Shown here piece by piece: positions 24,759 to 31,421 of a stretch of 49,472 nt of DNA. Origin of the DNA: an uncultured Eubacteriales bacterium (GTDB taxonomy: Bacteria; Bacillota; Clostridia; Christensenellales; CAG-138); the NCBI GenBank assembly GCA_900319345.1, contig ONNZ01000012.1:1-49472 (forward strand), given 5' to 3'. Every line of letters begins with the position of its first letter. The stretch's first letter is position 1. The notes beneath the pieces are model-generated. The model saw only the letters and a program-made list of their open reading frames with translations, ran no database searches and was not told where the DNA came from. A program made the position numbers and the translations under genes.

Positions 24759-24792
24759 ACGCGCATCTATTACGGTGCGCGTTTTTTGTTTT
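24759..24792 (+). terminator. Intrinsic terminator after tnpV
   Basis: Stem ACGCGCA / TGCGCGT (24759-24765, 24776-24782) with a 10-base loop, then TTTTTTGTTTTT. Confidence 0.8.
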
Positions 24793-25019
24793 TGGCAGAA
24801 ATAATATACAAAAGTTTTTTCGAATAATGGTACCGATTTTCGCCTCCTGGTTTCCTAATATATGAGGGGAGATGAAGGCGACGTCGGAAGCTGCGATTTC
24901 CAAAAAATACTAGTCCCGCAGTTTTCAAAAAAGAGGTTCCTGACAGGAACAATTGCAGGGGGCTAATGGCTTTATTATATAGATATTTTCTATTTGGATA
25001 CTGCGCCCACTTTTTCCCT

Positions 25020-25036
25020 GTACCCAACTTGGGTAC
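25020..25036. promoter_or_regulatory. Palindrome, possible operator or hairpin
   Basis: GTACCCAACTTGGGTAC, eight-base perfect arms around a central C. Function unknown. Confidence 0.45.
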
Positions 25037-25066
25037 AGGTGATCAAGCTAATTTGCGGATGCTGCC

Positions 25067-25085
25067 GGTGCTCCATTGGAGCACC
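25067..25085. repeat. Dispersed 19-bp palindrome, copy 1
   Basis: GGTGCTCCATTGGAGCACC. An identical copy is at 27502-27520, after the recombinase gene. Confidence 0.85.
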
Positions 25086-25178
25086 GAAAAAGGCTGTATT
25101 CATTATATAAAAACTAGGAGCACTTTGCTGTGGGACGTGTTGCCTCATGGCAGTTATCTAATGTGATCCAGTATTGCA

Positions 25179-25449
25179 TCGCACCGCCGCAGCGGGAATG
25201 GCACAGCAAGAAAAACAAATCGGACGGTATTCTTCGGCCAGCCTTCGGGCTGGCTTTTCTTTTGCCGCGCAGAAAGGAGTAAAAACGTATCGCACCGGCT
25301 GCGGCCGGGAAGGGAACTGACAGAACACAACTATTTCAAGGAGGAACCCCTATCGACCAATGACACCCAAGGACCTATGCCGCGCTTGCGGCAGTCGGCT
25401 TCCGTGCTGGGAACCGAGACCGTTTCGCACCGCTTGTCGGGAAGTGGAC
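25179..25449 (+). repeat. Three imperfect leader-like repeats
   Basis: Each starts TCGCACCG (25179, 25290, 25425) and continues within about 15 bases into CGGGAA and a GGxAC-like end. The second and third are also followed by CCCTATCGAC (near 25350 and 25449) and by a purine-rich ribosome-binding site. They look like successive duplications of one leader or small gene. Confidence 0.5.
25237..25263 (+). terminator. Intrinsic terminator
   Basis: GCCAGCC-TTCG-GGCTGGC followed by TTTTCTTTT. It ends whatever is transcribed from the gene-free stretch upstream. Confidence 0.75.
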
Positions 25450-25565
25450 CCTATCGACAACAAAAATCATAGAAATGGAGATCACAAAAATGAGCGCAAC
25501 TGTATTTGTAGCGCTGCTTGTTTCGCCCACCGAACAACTGAGGAAAGGAGGACCTTCGGCCCCGC

Positions 25566-25742
25566 ATGAAGCTGTTTACCTACACCAAGCGGATCGGGCA
25601 CACGACCTACACGGTCAACGCCTATTCGAGCGATGTCGCAAAAGAATCGTTTGAAGATATAACCCTGCGGTTGATTTCTCACGGAAATCATGGTACACTA
25701 CGTTTGCCGCAAACGAATCGTCAGTCCGAAAGGAGTGCGTAA
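25566..25742 (+). CDS. tnpW: Transposon-encoded protein TnpW (short, possibly frameshifted)
   Basis: 58 residues beginning MKLFTYTKRIGHTTYTVNAY and continuing SSDVAKESFEDITLRLI, the core signature of TnpW proteins from Tn4451-type elements. It ends one base before the recombinase ATG. AGGAAAGGAGGA lies upstream, but 13 bases from this ATG, which is long. In another frame an ATG at 25490 opens a stretch ending PTEQLRKGGPSAP just before it. The native N-terminus may therefore have been separated by a frameshift. Confidence 0.72.
   Translation: MKLFTYTKRIGHTTYTVNAYSSDVAKESFEDITLRLISHGNHGTLRLPQTNRQSERSA
25704..25717 (-). repeat. 14-bp inverted repeat, right copy
   Basis: TTGCCGCAAACGAA, exact reverse complement of 24261-24274. 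It lies inside tnpW and 26 bases before the recombinase start, so it could serve in recombinase binding or autoregulation. Confidence 0.6.
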
Positions 25743-25743
25743 T

Positions 25744-27489
25744 ATGCACGGACCGACGGAAACCAAATTGACAGCTCTTTACGAGCGCCTCTCCCGTGAC
25801 GACGACCTGATCGGGGACAGCAGTTCCATCCAGACACAGAAAACCTTATTGGAAGAATACGCGCAGCAGCACGGCTTCGTTCCCTTCGCCCATTATACGG
25901 ATGACGGGTTCAGCGGCGGCAGCTTTGATCGTCCATCCTGGAAGCGCATGATCTCGGACATCGAAGCCGGGAGGATCGGCACGGTGATCGTCAAGGACAT
26001 GTCCCGGGTCGGCAGGGAGTATCTGCAGACCGGGTATTACACGGAGGTTTTCTTCCCCCAGAATGATGTGCGGTTTATCGCCGTTTCCAACGGCATCGAC
26101 AGCGTCGACCGCGGCAGCGGCGAGATCGCCCCGTTCATCAACATCATGAACGATTTTTACCTCCGTGACTGCTCCCGGAAGATGACCCAGGCCTATCAGG
26201 TGAAGGGCAAGTCCGGCCGGCGGATCACCAACATCCCGATATATGGGTACAGAAAGGACCCGGCCGACAAAACCAAGTGGGTCGTCGACGAGGAGGCCGC
26301 CGCCGTGGTCCGGCGTATGTTCCAGCTGGCGGCCAACGGCTACGGCCCCGGTAAAATCGCCACCATCTTCCATCGGGAGAAGATCGAAGCCCCGGGCTAC
26401 TATATGGCCTCCCGCGACTATAACAAGATACACAAGCCAGATGAGTCCAAGCGATACGACTGGCTGGCCAGCACCGTCGGCGCCATGCTCTCGAAGCCGG
26501 AGTATCTTGGGCACACGGTCAACTTCCGTTCCTGCAAGAAGCACTATAAGGACAAGAAGCGGACCTGGAGGGCCCGGGAGGATTGGCTGGTCTTTGAGAA
26601 CACCCATGAACCGATCATAGACAGCGCCACCTGGAACACGGTACAGGAGATACGAAAGACCAAACGTAGATACAACTCATACGGCGAACCCAACATCCTG
26701 ACCGGGCTGGTGTACTGCCCCGATTGTGGGAAGCCCATGTATGAGCATCGAAACTGCAGACCAGGGAAGGGTGGCCCCTGTGACGACCGGTATGAATGCT
26801 CCACCTACAACAGAATGATCAAGCGCAGCAAGCGGCTCTGCACCTCCCACAGCATCAGTCGAAAGTCGCTGACGGAGATCGTGCTGGACGCGATACGGAT
26901 CGTCGCTCGCTACGCCATCGAGAACCCGAAGGAGTTTCGCCGCCGGGTCCGGGAGCAATTCTCGGTCCGGCAGCAGACGGAGATGAAGGAGCTTGGCCAA
27001 CGGATGAAGCGGTTGACCCGCCGCCAGGAGGAGGTCAACACGCTGATCAGGAAGTTGTACGAATCATATGCCTTCGATCTTATCCCGGAGGAGCAGTTCA
27101 CCCGGATGATGGCCGATTACACCAAGGAGCTGTCCGAAGTCAAGGCGCAGATCACCCAGGACGAGCAGGCCCTCGCCACCTACCGGGAGGACGCAGACCG
27201 GGCGGACCAGTTCCTGGAGGTCATCCACCGCTTCACCGATTTTACGGAGCTGACCGGCGATATGCTCAACGCCTATGTGGAGCGCATCTATGTCCACGGC
27301 CGGGACCGGGGCTCCGGCTATTGCCATCAGCGAATCGACATTCACTTTCGATTCATCGGGCATTTCCCGGTGCCGGTCCCGGAGCCGACGCAGGAGGAGC
27401 TGGCCGCTGAGGAGGTGCACCGGAAGAAGCTGGCCAAGCAGAAGGAGTACAGGGACCGGCACAAGGCGAAGAAGGCGGCAGCAGGTTGA
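25744..27489 (+). CDS. tnpX: Large serine recombinase (TnpX-like)
   Basis: 581 residues. The resolvase domain has ALYERLSRDD with the nucleophile Ser17, and VKDMSRVGREYLQTGYY with the catalytic arginines. A recombinase domain follows (IPIYGYRKDP, VVRRMFQLAANGYGPGKIATI), then a zinc ribbon starting CPDCGKPMYEHRNC, then a coiled coil (about 410-500). It should excise and integrate the element at a short core site. ATG 25744 follows GAAAGGAG; the longer frame from 25690 runs through tnpW. Confidence 0.95.
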   Translation: MHGPTETKLTALYERLSRDDDLIGDSSSIQTQKTLLEEYAQQHGFVPFAHYTDDGFSGGSFDRPSWKRMISDIEAGRIGTVIVKDMSRVGREYLQTGYYTEVFFPQNDVRFIAVSNGIDSVDRGSGEIAPFINIMNDFYLRDCSRKMTQAYQVKGKSGRRITNIPIYGYRKDPADKTKWVVDEEAAAVVRRMFQLAANGYGPGKIATIFHREKIEAPGYYMASRDYNKIHKPDESKRYDWLASTVGAMLSKPEYLGHTVNFRSCKKHYKDKKRTWRAREDWLVFENTHEPIIDSATWNTVQEIRKTKRRYNSYGEPNILTGLVYCPDCGKPMYEHRNCRPGKGGPCDDRYECSTYNRMIKRSKRLCTSHSISRKSLTEIVLDAIRIVARYAIENPKEFRRRVREQFSVRQQTEMKELGQRMKRLTRRQEEVNTLIRKLYESYAFDLIPEEQFTRMMADYTKELSEVKAQITQDEQALATYREDADRADQFLEVIHRFTDFTELTGDMLNAYVERIYVHGRDRGSGYCHQRIDIHFRFIGHFPVPVPEPTQEELAAEEVHRKKLAKQKEYRDRHKAKKAAAG

Positions 27490-27496
27490 TTGTTGC

Positions 27497-27525
27497 GCGG
27501 CGGTGCTCCATTGGAGCACCGCCGC
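27497..27525. repeat. Dispersed 19-bp palindrome, copy 2, in a longer hairpin
   Basis: The 19-bp palindrome at 27502-27520 is extended by five more pairs on each side, giving a 14-bp stem just 8 bases after the recombinase stop. No T run follows, so it is not a standard terminator. Confidence 0.85.
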
Positions 27526-27877
27526 CCTTGACTTCAGGACGACTTATCCTGAAGTGAAAACAGGATAGCGGTTTGGAAGTATGGCAGGCGGGAGCGATCT
27601 CACCTGCCATTTCCACATGCTTTGGCAGTAGGGGGTGACGTCAAAGTTGACCCCAAAAACAGGCGAAAGTGACCCCTGCTGCTTTCTCGCTCGCTGGATA
27701 GGGCCCATGATCGCGGGTTTTTGACCCCTGTTTTCTATCTGTCCAGGCAACAGATGAACCGAGAGAACTGGTGCCAAAACGGTACCATCACCGATTAGTG
27801 GCACCGATCTGGCACCACCTCCATTACAATGAACAATGAATTACCGATCCCCTCCGGATCGGCAGAAAGGAGGCTAT
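27526..27877. other. Gene-free stretch with IS-like terminal repeats
   Basis: TGACCCC occurs at 27648, 27670 and 27722, and GGTGCC, GGTACC and two GGCACC blocks lie at about 27755-27816. Spaced repeats of this sort mark the ends of IS21-family elements. No transposase frame is present, so this may be a remnant or a minimal non-autonomous copy. Confidence 0.4.
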
Positions 27878-28072
27878 ATGAACGACTTGGAACGTATCCA
27901 GGCGCAGCACCGGTTAGAGGAAGCCCAGGCACGGGACCGGGTCAAGGAACGGAAGGCACGAACCAGGCGATTGATCCAAATCGGCGCGATTGCAGAGAGC
28001 GTATTTCCCGGCATCCGAGACATGGAGCTTGAGGACGCGAAGCGGTATCTGGAACAGATCCGGGACCGTTAG
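27878..28072 (+). CDS. DUF3847-like small protein of the mobilization module
   Basis: 64 residues: a charged coiled-coil start (MNDLERIQAQHRLEEAQAR) and RTRRLIQIGAIAESVFPGIRDMELEDAKRYLEQI, resembling DUF3847 proteins found just upstream of MobA/MobL relaxases. It may act in the relaxosome as a small accessory protein; no experiment is known to me. ATG 27878 follows AGAAAGGAGG with six bases between, better than the ATG at 27836. Confidence 0.75.
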   Translation: MNDLERIQAQHRLEEAQARDRVKERKARTRRLIQIGAIAESVFPGIRDMELEDAKRYLEQIRDR

Positions 28073-28087
28073 GGGCTTGGAATCGGA

Positions 28088-28125
28088 GGAAGCGGCTGCA
28101 GCCGCTTCTTCCTTTTTTGTTTTTT
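28088..28125 (+). terminator. Intrinsic terminator of the DUF3847 gene
   Basis: Perfect palindrome AAGCGGCTGCAGCCGCTT (28090-28107) followed by a T-rich tract, 16 bases after the stop. Confidence 0.85.
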
Positions 28126-28128
28126 CCG

Positions 28129-28172
28129 AAGGGCGCACTTACTCACCACTTGCCCGCAGGGCAAGCGGTGGT
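28129..28172 (-). other. oriT: Origin of transfer (MOBQ/RSF1010-type oriT)
   Basis: Read on the minus strand, an imperfect inverted repeat (CTTGCCC paired with GGGCAAG plus a four-base outer extension, 28144-28171) is followed by TAAGTGCGCCCTT (28129-28141). This is the nic-region core of RSF1010/R1162-type origins, with the inverted repeat on the expected side. Nicking would be expected within TAAGTGCG/CCC. It lies about 250 bases upstream of the relaxase start. Confidence 0.82.
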
Positions 28173-28275
28173 ACCCTCCTTCGTCGGGACGCGCGCTCCT
28201 ATCGGAGGAGGGCAGACAATCCCGCAAGCCGCCATTGTCTGTGCAGCGTCGGCAGCGGAGTGGTCTCCCGCATGG

Positions 28276-28302
28276 CTCTATTCCCCCAAAGGGGGAATAG
28301 AG
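28276..28302. repeat. Strong hairpin in the relaxase leader
   Basis: CTCTATTCCCCC and GGGGGAATAGAG form a perfect 12-bp stem with an AAA loop. It could regulate relaxase expression or assist conversion to double strand after transfer. Confidence 0.8.
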
Positions 28303-28316
28303 TGCCGATGCTGCGG

Positions 28317-28337
28317 AAAACCTGCACCGCAGGTTTT
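28317..28337. repeat. Second hairpin in the relaxase leader
   Basis: AAAACCTGC-ACC-GCAGGTTTT, a perfect 9-bp stem ending in T residues, 58 bases before the relaxase start. On RNA it could act as an attenuator. Confidence 0.75.
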
Positions 28338-28394
28338 CAGGGGAAACGGCTGCGACCGCTTCCGTACATCGAATCATAAGAAAGGAAAACCATC

Positions 28395-30083
28395 ATGGCC
28401 ATTTACCATTTGGAAGCCAAGATCGTCAGCCGGGGATCGGGACGGTCTGCTGTTGCCGCCGCAGCCTATATGGGCTGCGATGTAATCACCAACGAATACG
28501 ACGGGATCACCCATGACTATACCCGCAAGGGCGGGTTGGTGTGGGACCACATCTTCCTCCCCTCCCAGGCCCCACCCGAGTGGACCGACCGCGGCACGCT
28601 CTGGAACGCCGTCGAGAGAGCCGAGAAAACCAAGGACAGCCGTCTTGCACGTGAACTGATCGTAGCCTTGCCCGTAGAACTACCTGCCGAGGAATGGAAA
28701 GCGATCTTAACGGAGTATATCATGGAGCATTTTATCTCGGACGGCATGTGCGCCGACGTCGCCATCCATAACACGGACGTGCACAATCCCCACGCCCATA
28801 TCCTGCTGACGGTCCGCCCGTTGAACAAGGATGGCTCCTGGCAACACAAGACCGAGAAGGAATACCTGTGCGTCCGTGGGAATGAAGAAAAGGGATTCAC
28901 GGCCCAGGAGTTCCTGCAATCCCAACGGGAGGGCTGGGAGAAGCAATACCCGTACAAGAAGGGCGGAAAGAAAATGTTTCTCCCGCCAAGTAAAGCTCTT
29001 GGGTTGGAGCGCCTATCCAAGCATCCAAAGAGTACGACCTACGGACGGCAGAATCCCATCTTGGCACGGTGGAACAGCGAGGAGCAGTTGGTAGTATGGC
29101 GCGGGGCCTGGGCTGAGACGGTGAACCGGCACTTGGAGAAGGCGCAGCAGCCGGAGCGGATCGCCCACCGCAGCTATGCCGATCAAGGGATTGAGCTGAA
29201 GCCGACCATCCACGAGGGCGTGACGGCGCGTGTGCTGGAAAAGAAGGGCGTCGTTTCCGACCGGTGTGAATTAAATCGGGATATCCGAAAGGACAACGCC
29301 CTGATCCGTATGCTCAAGGAGGCACTGGCCGCCGTAAAGTACGCCGTTCAGGTCTTTGCCGAAAAGCTGGAGGCGATCCACGCCAAGCTGGTTGCCACCC
29401 TGTACGGCGAGCGACAGGCGATGGCCATGCACACCTACTATTGGGACCGCTTCTGCACGGATCGGGATCGGCTGGACCGACTGGAGACGCTGCTGCCTGA
29501 ACTGAAAGCGAAGACAGCGGAGCAGAAACAGGTCCACAAGGAATTGAGGACCACGGGCAAGATTCATTTCAAAAAGAGGAAGGAGCTGGGAGAGCGTGAC
29601 GCTGTGCTGATCGAGGAGGTCAACGAGTTACAGCACGAGCGTTCCGCGCTTATGGCGAAGCTGGACCTGGCCGACGAACAGGAGATCCCTGCAAAACGGG
29701 CATCCCTGCCGCCGCTGGAGGAGGAAGCCGACCGGCAGTATGAGCTTGCCCTGGACTATTCTGCTCGGCATACCCAAGCGAAGCAAGAATATGACGCCGT
29801 CCTAGAGGAATCCGTGGAGCAGGGCGTCGATCAAAAGGCCCTCTGGAAGCGGCAACTATCCCTGCGGTCCAGCGGCATGTACCGCCTTCGGGATCGGCTG
29901 AAAGCGGAGTACAAGGACACCTTCAGCGACAACCGATTCCAGGCGGCAGAGACTGATATGCACCACTACACGCAGTTACGCCACTATGCTTTCTCGGACT
30001 ATGCTAATGAGTTGAAACGCAAAGCGCGACAGCAGATTAGGGGCAATACAAATCGTTCCTCTCGCAACAAAAGCTACGAGTAA
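28395..30083 (+). CDS. mobL: MobA/MobL-family relaxase (MOBQ)
   Basis: 562 residues. The N-terminal nuclease domain begins MAIYHLEAKIVSRG, the family entry, with tyrosines near 4 and 25. The metal motif is HNTDVHNPHAHILLT with His125, His130, His133 and His135. A long coiled-coil tail (about 330-560) has no primase or helicase signature. It should nick oriT, bind the 5' end and lead the strand through a borrowed conjugation channel. ATG 28395 follows AAAGGAAA. The oriT lies immediately upstream, as usual for this class. No other mob gene is present apart from the DUF3847 gene. Confidence 0.93.
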   Translation: MAIYHLEAKIVSRGSGRSAVAAAAYMGCDVITNEYDGITHDYTRKGGLVWDHIFLPSQAPPEWTDRGTLWNAVERAEKTKDSRLARELIVALPVELPAEEWKAILTEYIMEHFISDGMCADVAIHNTDVHNPHAHILLTVRPLNKDGSWQHKTEKEYLCVRGNEEKGFTAQEFLQSQREGWEKQYPYKKGGKKMFLPPSKALGLERLSKHPKSTTYGRQNPILARWNSEEQLVVWRGAWAETVNRHLEKAQQPERIAHRSYADQGIELKPTIHEGVTARVLEKKGVVSDRCELNRDIRKDNALIRMLKEALAAVKYAVQVFAEKLEAIHAKLVATLYGERQAMAMHTYYWDRFCTDRDRLDRLETLLPELKAKTAEQKQVHKELRTTGKIHFKKRKELGERDAVLIEEVNELQHERSALMAKLDLADEQEIPAKRASLPPLEEEADRQYELALDYSARHTQAKQEYDAVLEESVEQGVDQKALWKRQLSLRSSGMYRLRDRLKAEYKDTFSDNRFQAAETDMHHYTQLRHYAFSDYANELKRKARQQIRGNTNRSSRNKSYE

Positions 30084-30124
30084 ATCTAAAGCTAATGTCC
30101 CACTTTGGCTGGGTTCCAGAACAC

Positions 30125-30149
30125 AAAAAGCTGAGGAAGCCAGAGCTTT
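30125..30149 (-). terminator. Imperfect intrinsic terminator of the catabolic operon
   Basis: On the minus strand AAAGCT pairs with AGCTTT, with GG/CC pairing further in, followed by TTTTTG. It lies about 40 bases after the YhcH stop. An A-run on the other side means it could also stop relaxase transcription. Confidence 0.5.
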
Positions 30150-30185
30150 CTCTAAAACCATTCTTGATATAATAATATATCTTAT

Positions 30186-30677
30186 TCAATTGTGCCCTGA
30201 TATGTTCCCTAGTAGCCGTTTGATCTGAACGGGGACCTTGACGACGATCTTTATGACTGCTGTAGGCGTATCGGCGATACAGCGCGGCTTGTGGGCATCC
30301 TCCGGCCCGAGGATGACAAAGTCCCTTGCGCGCAGCAGCACCTCCCCCGAAAGCGGCGGCTCCTCATAAAACGTGATGTCATTGGCCCCTTCGTACGGGA
30401 CCTTCACCGCAAGGCCCTTTCGCGTACAAACACCAATCTTTTCCTTTCCTTCCACAAGATACTGTATGTCAAAATACCGCTCGTGAGTCTCAAAAGAAAG
30501 GGTCTTCGCGTCCATGGTCGTGTAGTGCTGAACACTTGCGCGAACTCCGCCGTCCAGGTTGATCCAGCCTTCTGGCAGTCGATCCAGATCATTCCGATCC
30601 AAAAACGCAAACGCGATCTGAAACTTGTCCGCCGTAAAATCATAGTCGTATTGCGTCCCGATCGTTCCAAATACCAT
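30186..30677 (-). CDS. YhcH/YjgK/YiaL-family protein
   Basis: 163 residues with the family's cupin-like core: HYTTMDAKTLSFETHERYFDIQYLVEGKEKIGV contains the conserved HxxYxDIQ motif, and FVILGPEDAHKPRC the second metal-binding histidine. One member (NanQ) is a sialate anomerase and others sit in sugar-acid operons, so mutarotation or metal-dependent handling of a sugar acid is likely. ATG 30677 follows AAAGGAG. It is the last gene of the LacI-linked array, 3 bases after a HUMPS-family gene, a pairing that recalls yiaL and sgbH of E. coli. Confidence 0.87.
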   Translation of the reverse strand: MVFGTIGTQYDYDFTADKFQIAFAFLDRNDLDRLPEGWINLDGGVRASVQHYTTMDAKTLSFETHERYFDIQYLVEGKEKIGVCTRKGLAVKVPYEGANDITFYEEPPLSGEVLLRARDFVILGPEDAHKPRCIADTPTAVIKIVVKVPVQIKRLLGNISGHN

Positions 30678-30680
30678 CTC

Positions 30681-31337
30681 TTATTCTCCTTTCCGCGCGC
30701 TGCGAATGGTATCGATCCACAGCTTGCAGACGCTGGAATCGGGTTTGCGAAGAACATAGCCGAACGTAATCCAGTCGGCTCCCTTCCGAACGGCGTCCTG
30801 CGCTTCCTCCAGATCATCGCTGGTGATCCCCAAAAGGCAGTCGCTCCTCTTGGGCAGCAGCATAGGTAGCTGATCCATTTTTTCAAGGAGCCCCATTTCC
30901 CCGTACAGCGAGGTGAAGTGGCGGCTGAACAGAAACTTTGCGCCATGTTGCACCAGTTTTTCCGCAACTGTCGCAAGATCGTCCGGCCGCACTGAAAGCT
31001 CAAAGATGGGCGTGATCCCCGCGTCGCGACAGATCTGAATGTTCCGATCGATCACGACGTCCTGATATCCGACGGTCAGCATCACATGATCTGCGCCTTG
31101 CTGCGCCGCCTGCTCGATGCACAGCGCCGCGTAGGGGCACTTATAATCCGCGACCAGTGTCACATCCTTCCCCACGGCTTTGCGCAGCATGCCGATGGCT
31201 GAATGACCGTACGTATACAGCAGTGGCGTGCCCACCTCCAGCCATTCCGCGCCGTTATCCAGCGCCATAAAAGCAATTTTCTTTGCCAGATCGATGTCTT
31301 CCACATCGATCGCCGCCTGAATCCAAGGCCGTTCCAT
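30681..31337 (-). CDS. HUMPS/OMP-decarboxylase superfamily protein (hexulose-phosphate synthase or ketogulonate-phosphate decarboxylase-like)
   Basis: 218 residues forming one TIM barrel. IQAAIDVEDIDLAKKIA and WLEVGTPLLYTYG match the entry of 3-hexulose-6-phosphate synthases, and LVADYKCPYAA aligns with the catalytic DxKxxD strand. The lysine is kept but the last aspartate is replaced by proline, so the usual decarboxylase or aldolase chemistry may differ. ADWITFGYVLRKPDS would bind phosphate in typical members, but the classic glycine-rich grip is weak. Product unknown. It lies 3 bases before the YhcH gene and 84 after the MATE gene. ATG 31337 follows AGGAGGAG. Confidence 0.78.
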   Translation of the reverse strand: MERPWIQAAIDVEDIDLAKKIAFMALDNGAEWLEVGTPLLYTYGHSAIGMLRKAVGKDVTLVADYKCPYAALCIEQAAQQGADHVMLTVGYQDVVIDRNIQICRDAGITPIFELSVRPDDLATVAEKLVQHGAKFLFSRHFTSLYGEMGLLEKMDQLPMLLPKRSDCLLGITSDDLEEAQDAVRKGADWITFGYVLRKPDSSVCKLWIDTIRSARKGE

Positions 31338-31421
31338 ACTCCTCCTTTTGCGCAGCGTTGCGCCGATCAGTCCATAAAAGAGTTCTTATACCAGAATGCG
31401 CCTCATTAAAAATCCGCTCAA

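Larger units (their letters stand above)
24793..25565. other. Gene-free, AT-richer stretch with repeats and hairpins
   Basis: No convincing coding region. It holds a 17-base palindrome (25020-25036), the first copy of a dispersed palindrome (25067-25085), three imperfect leader-like repeats (25179, 25290, 25425) and a terminator hairpin (25237-25254). Several good ribosome-binding sites here lead into frames that are not credible genes, suggesting decay or small leader peptides. Confidence 0.6.
24261..30110. mobile_element. Tn4451-like integrative mobilizable element (minimum extent)
   Basis: Contains tnpV, tnpW, a TnpX-type large serine recombinase, a DUF3847 gene, a MOBQ-type oriT and a MobA/MobL relaxase in one direction. 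It has no conjugation channel, so it must be mobilized by another element. Exact ends are unknown: large serine recombinases leave only a two-base core, and I found no clear direct repeat. The right end could be near 30.1 kb or could lie beyond the catabolic cluster near 47.1 kb. Confidence 0.75.

Noticed and set aside
25360-25569. 69-residue frame upstream of tnpW
   Set aside because: It follows a good AGGAGG, but its composition and end inside the tnpW leader look accidental and it matches nothing I recognise.
24176-30185. Direct repeats marking exact ends of the mobile element
   Set aside because: I compared both candidate ends by eye and found no repeat longer than chance; a two-base core cannot be seen without an empty-site sequence.
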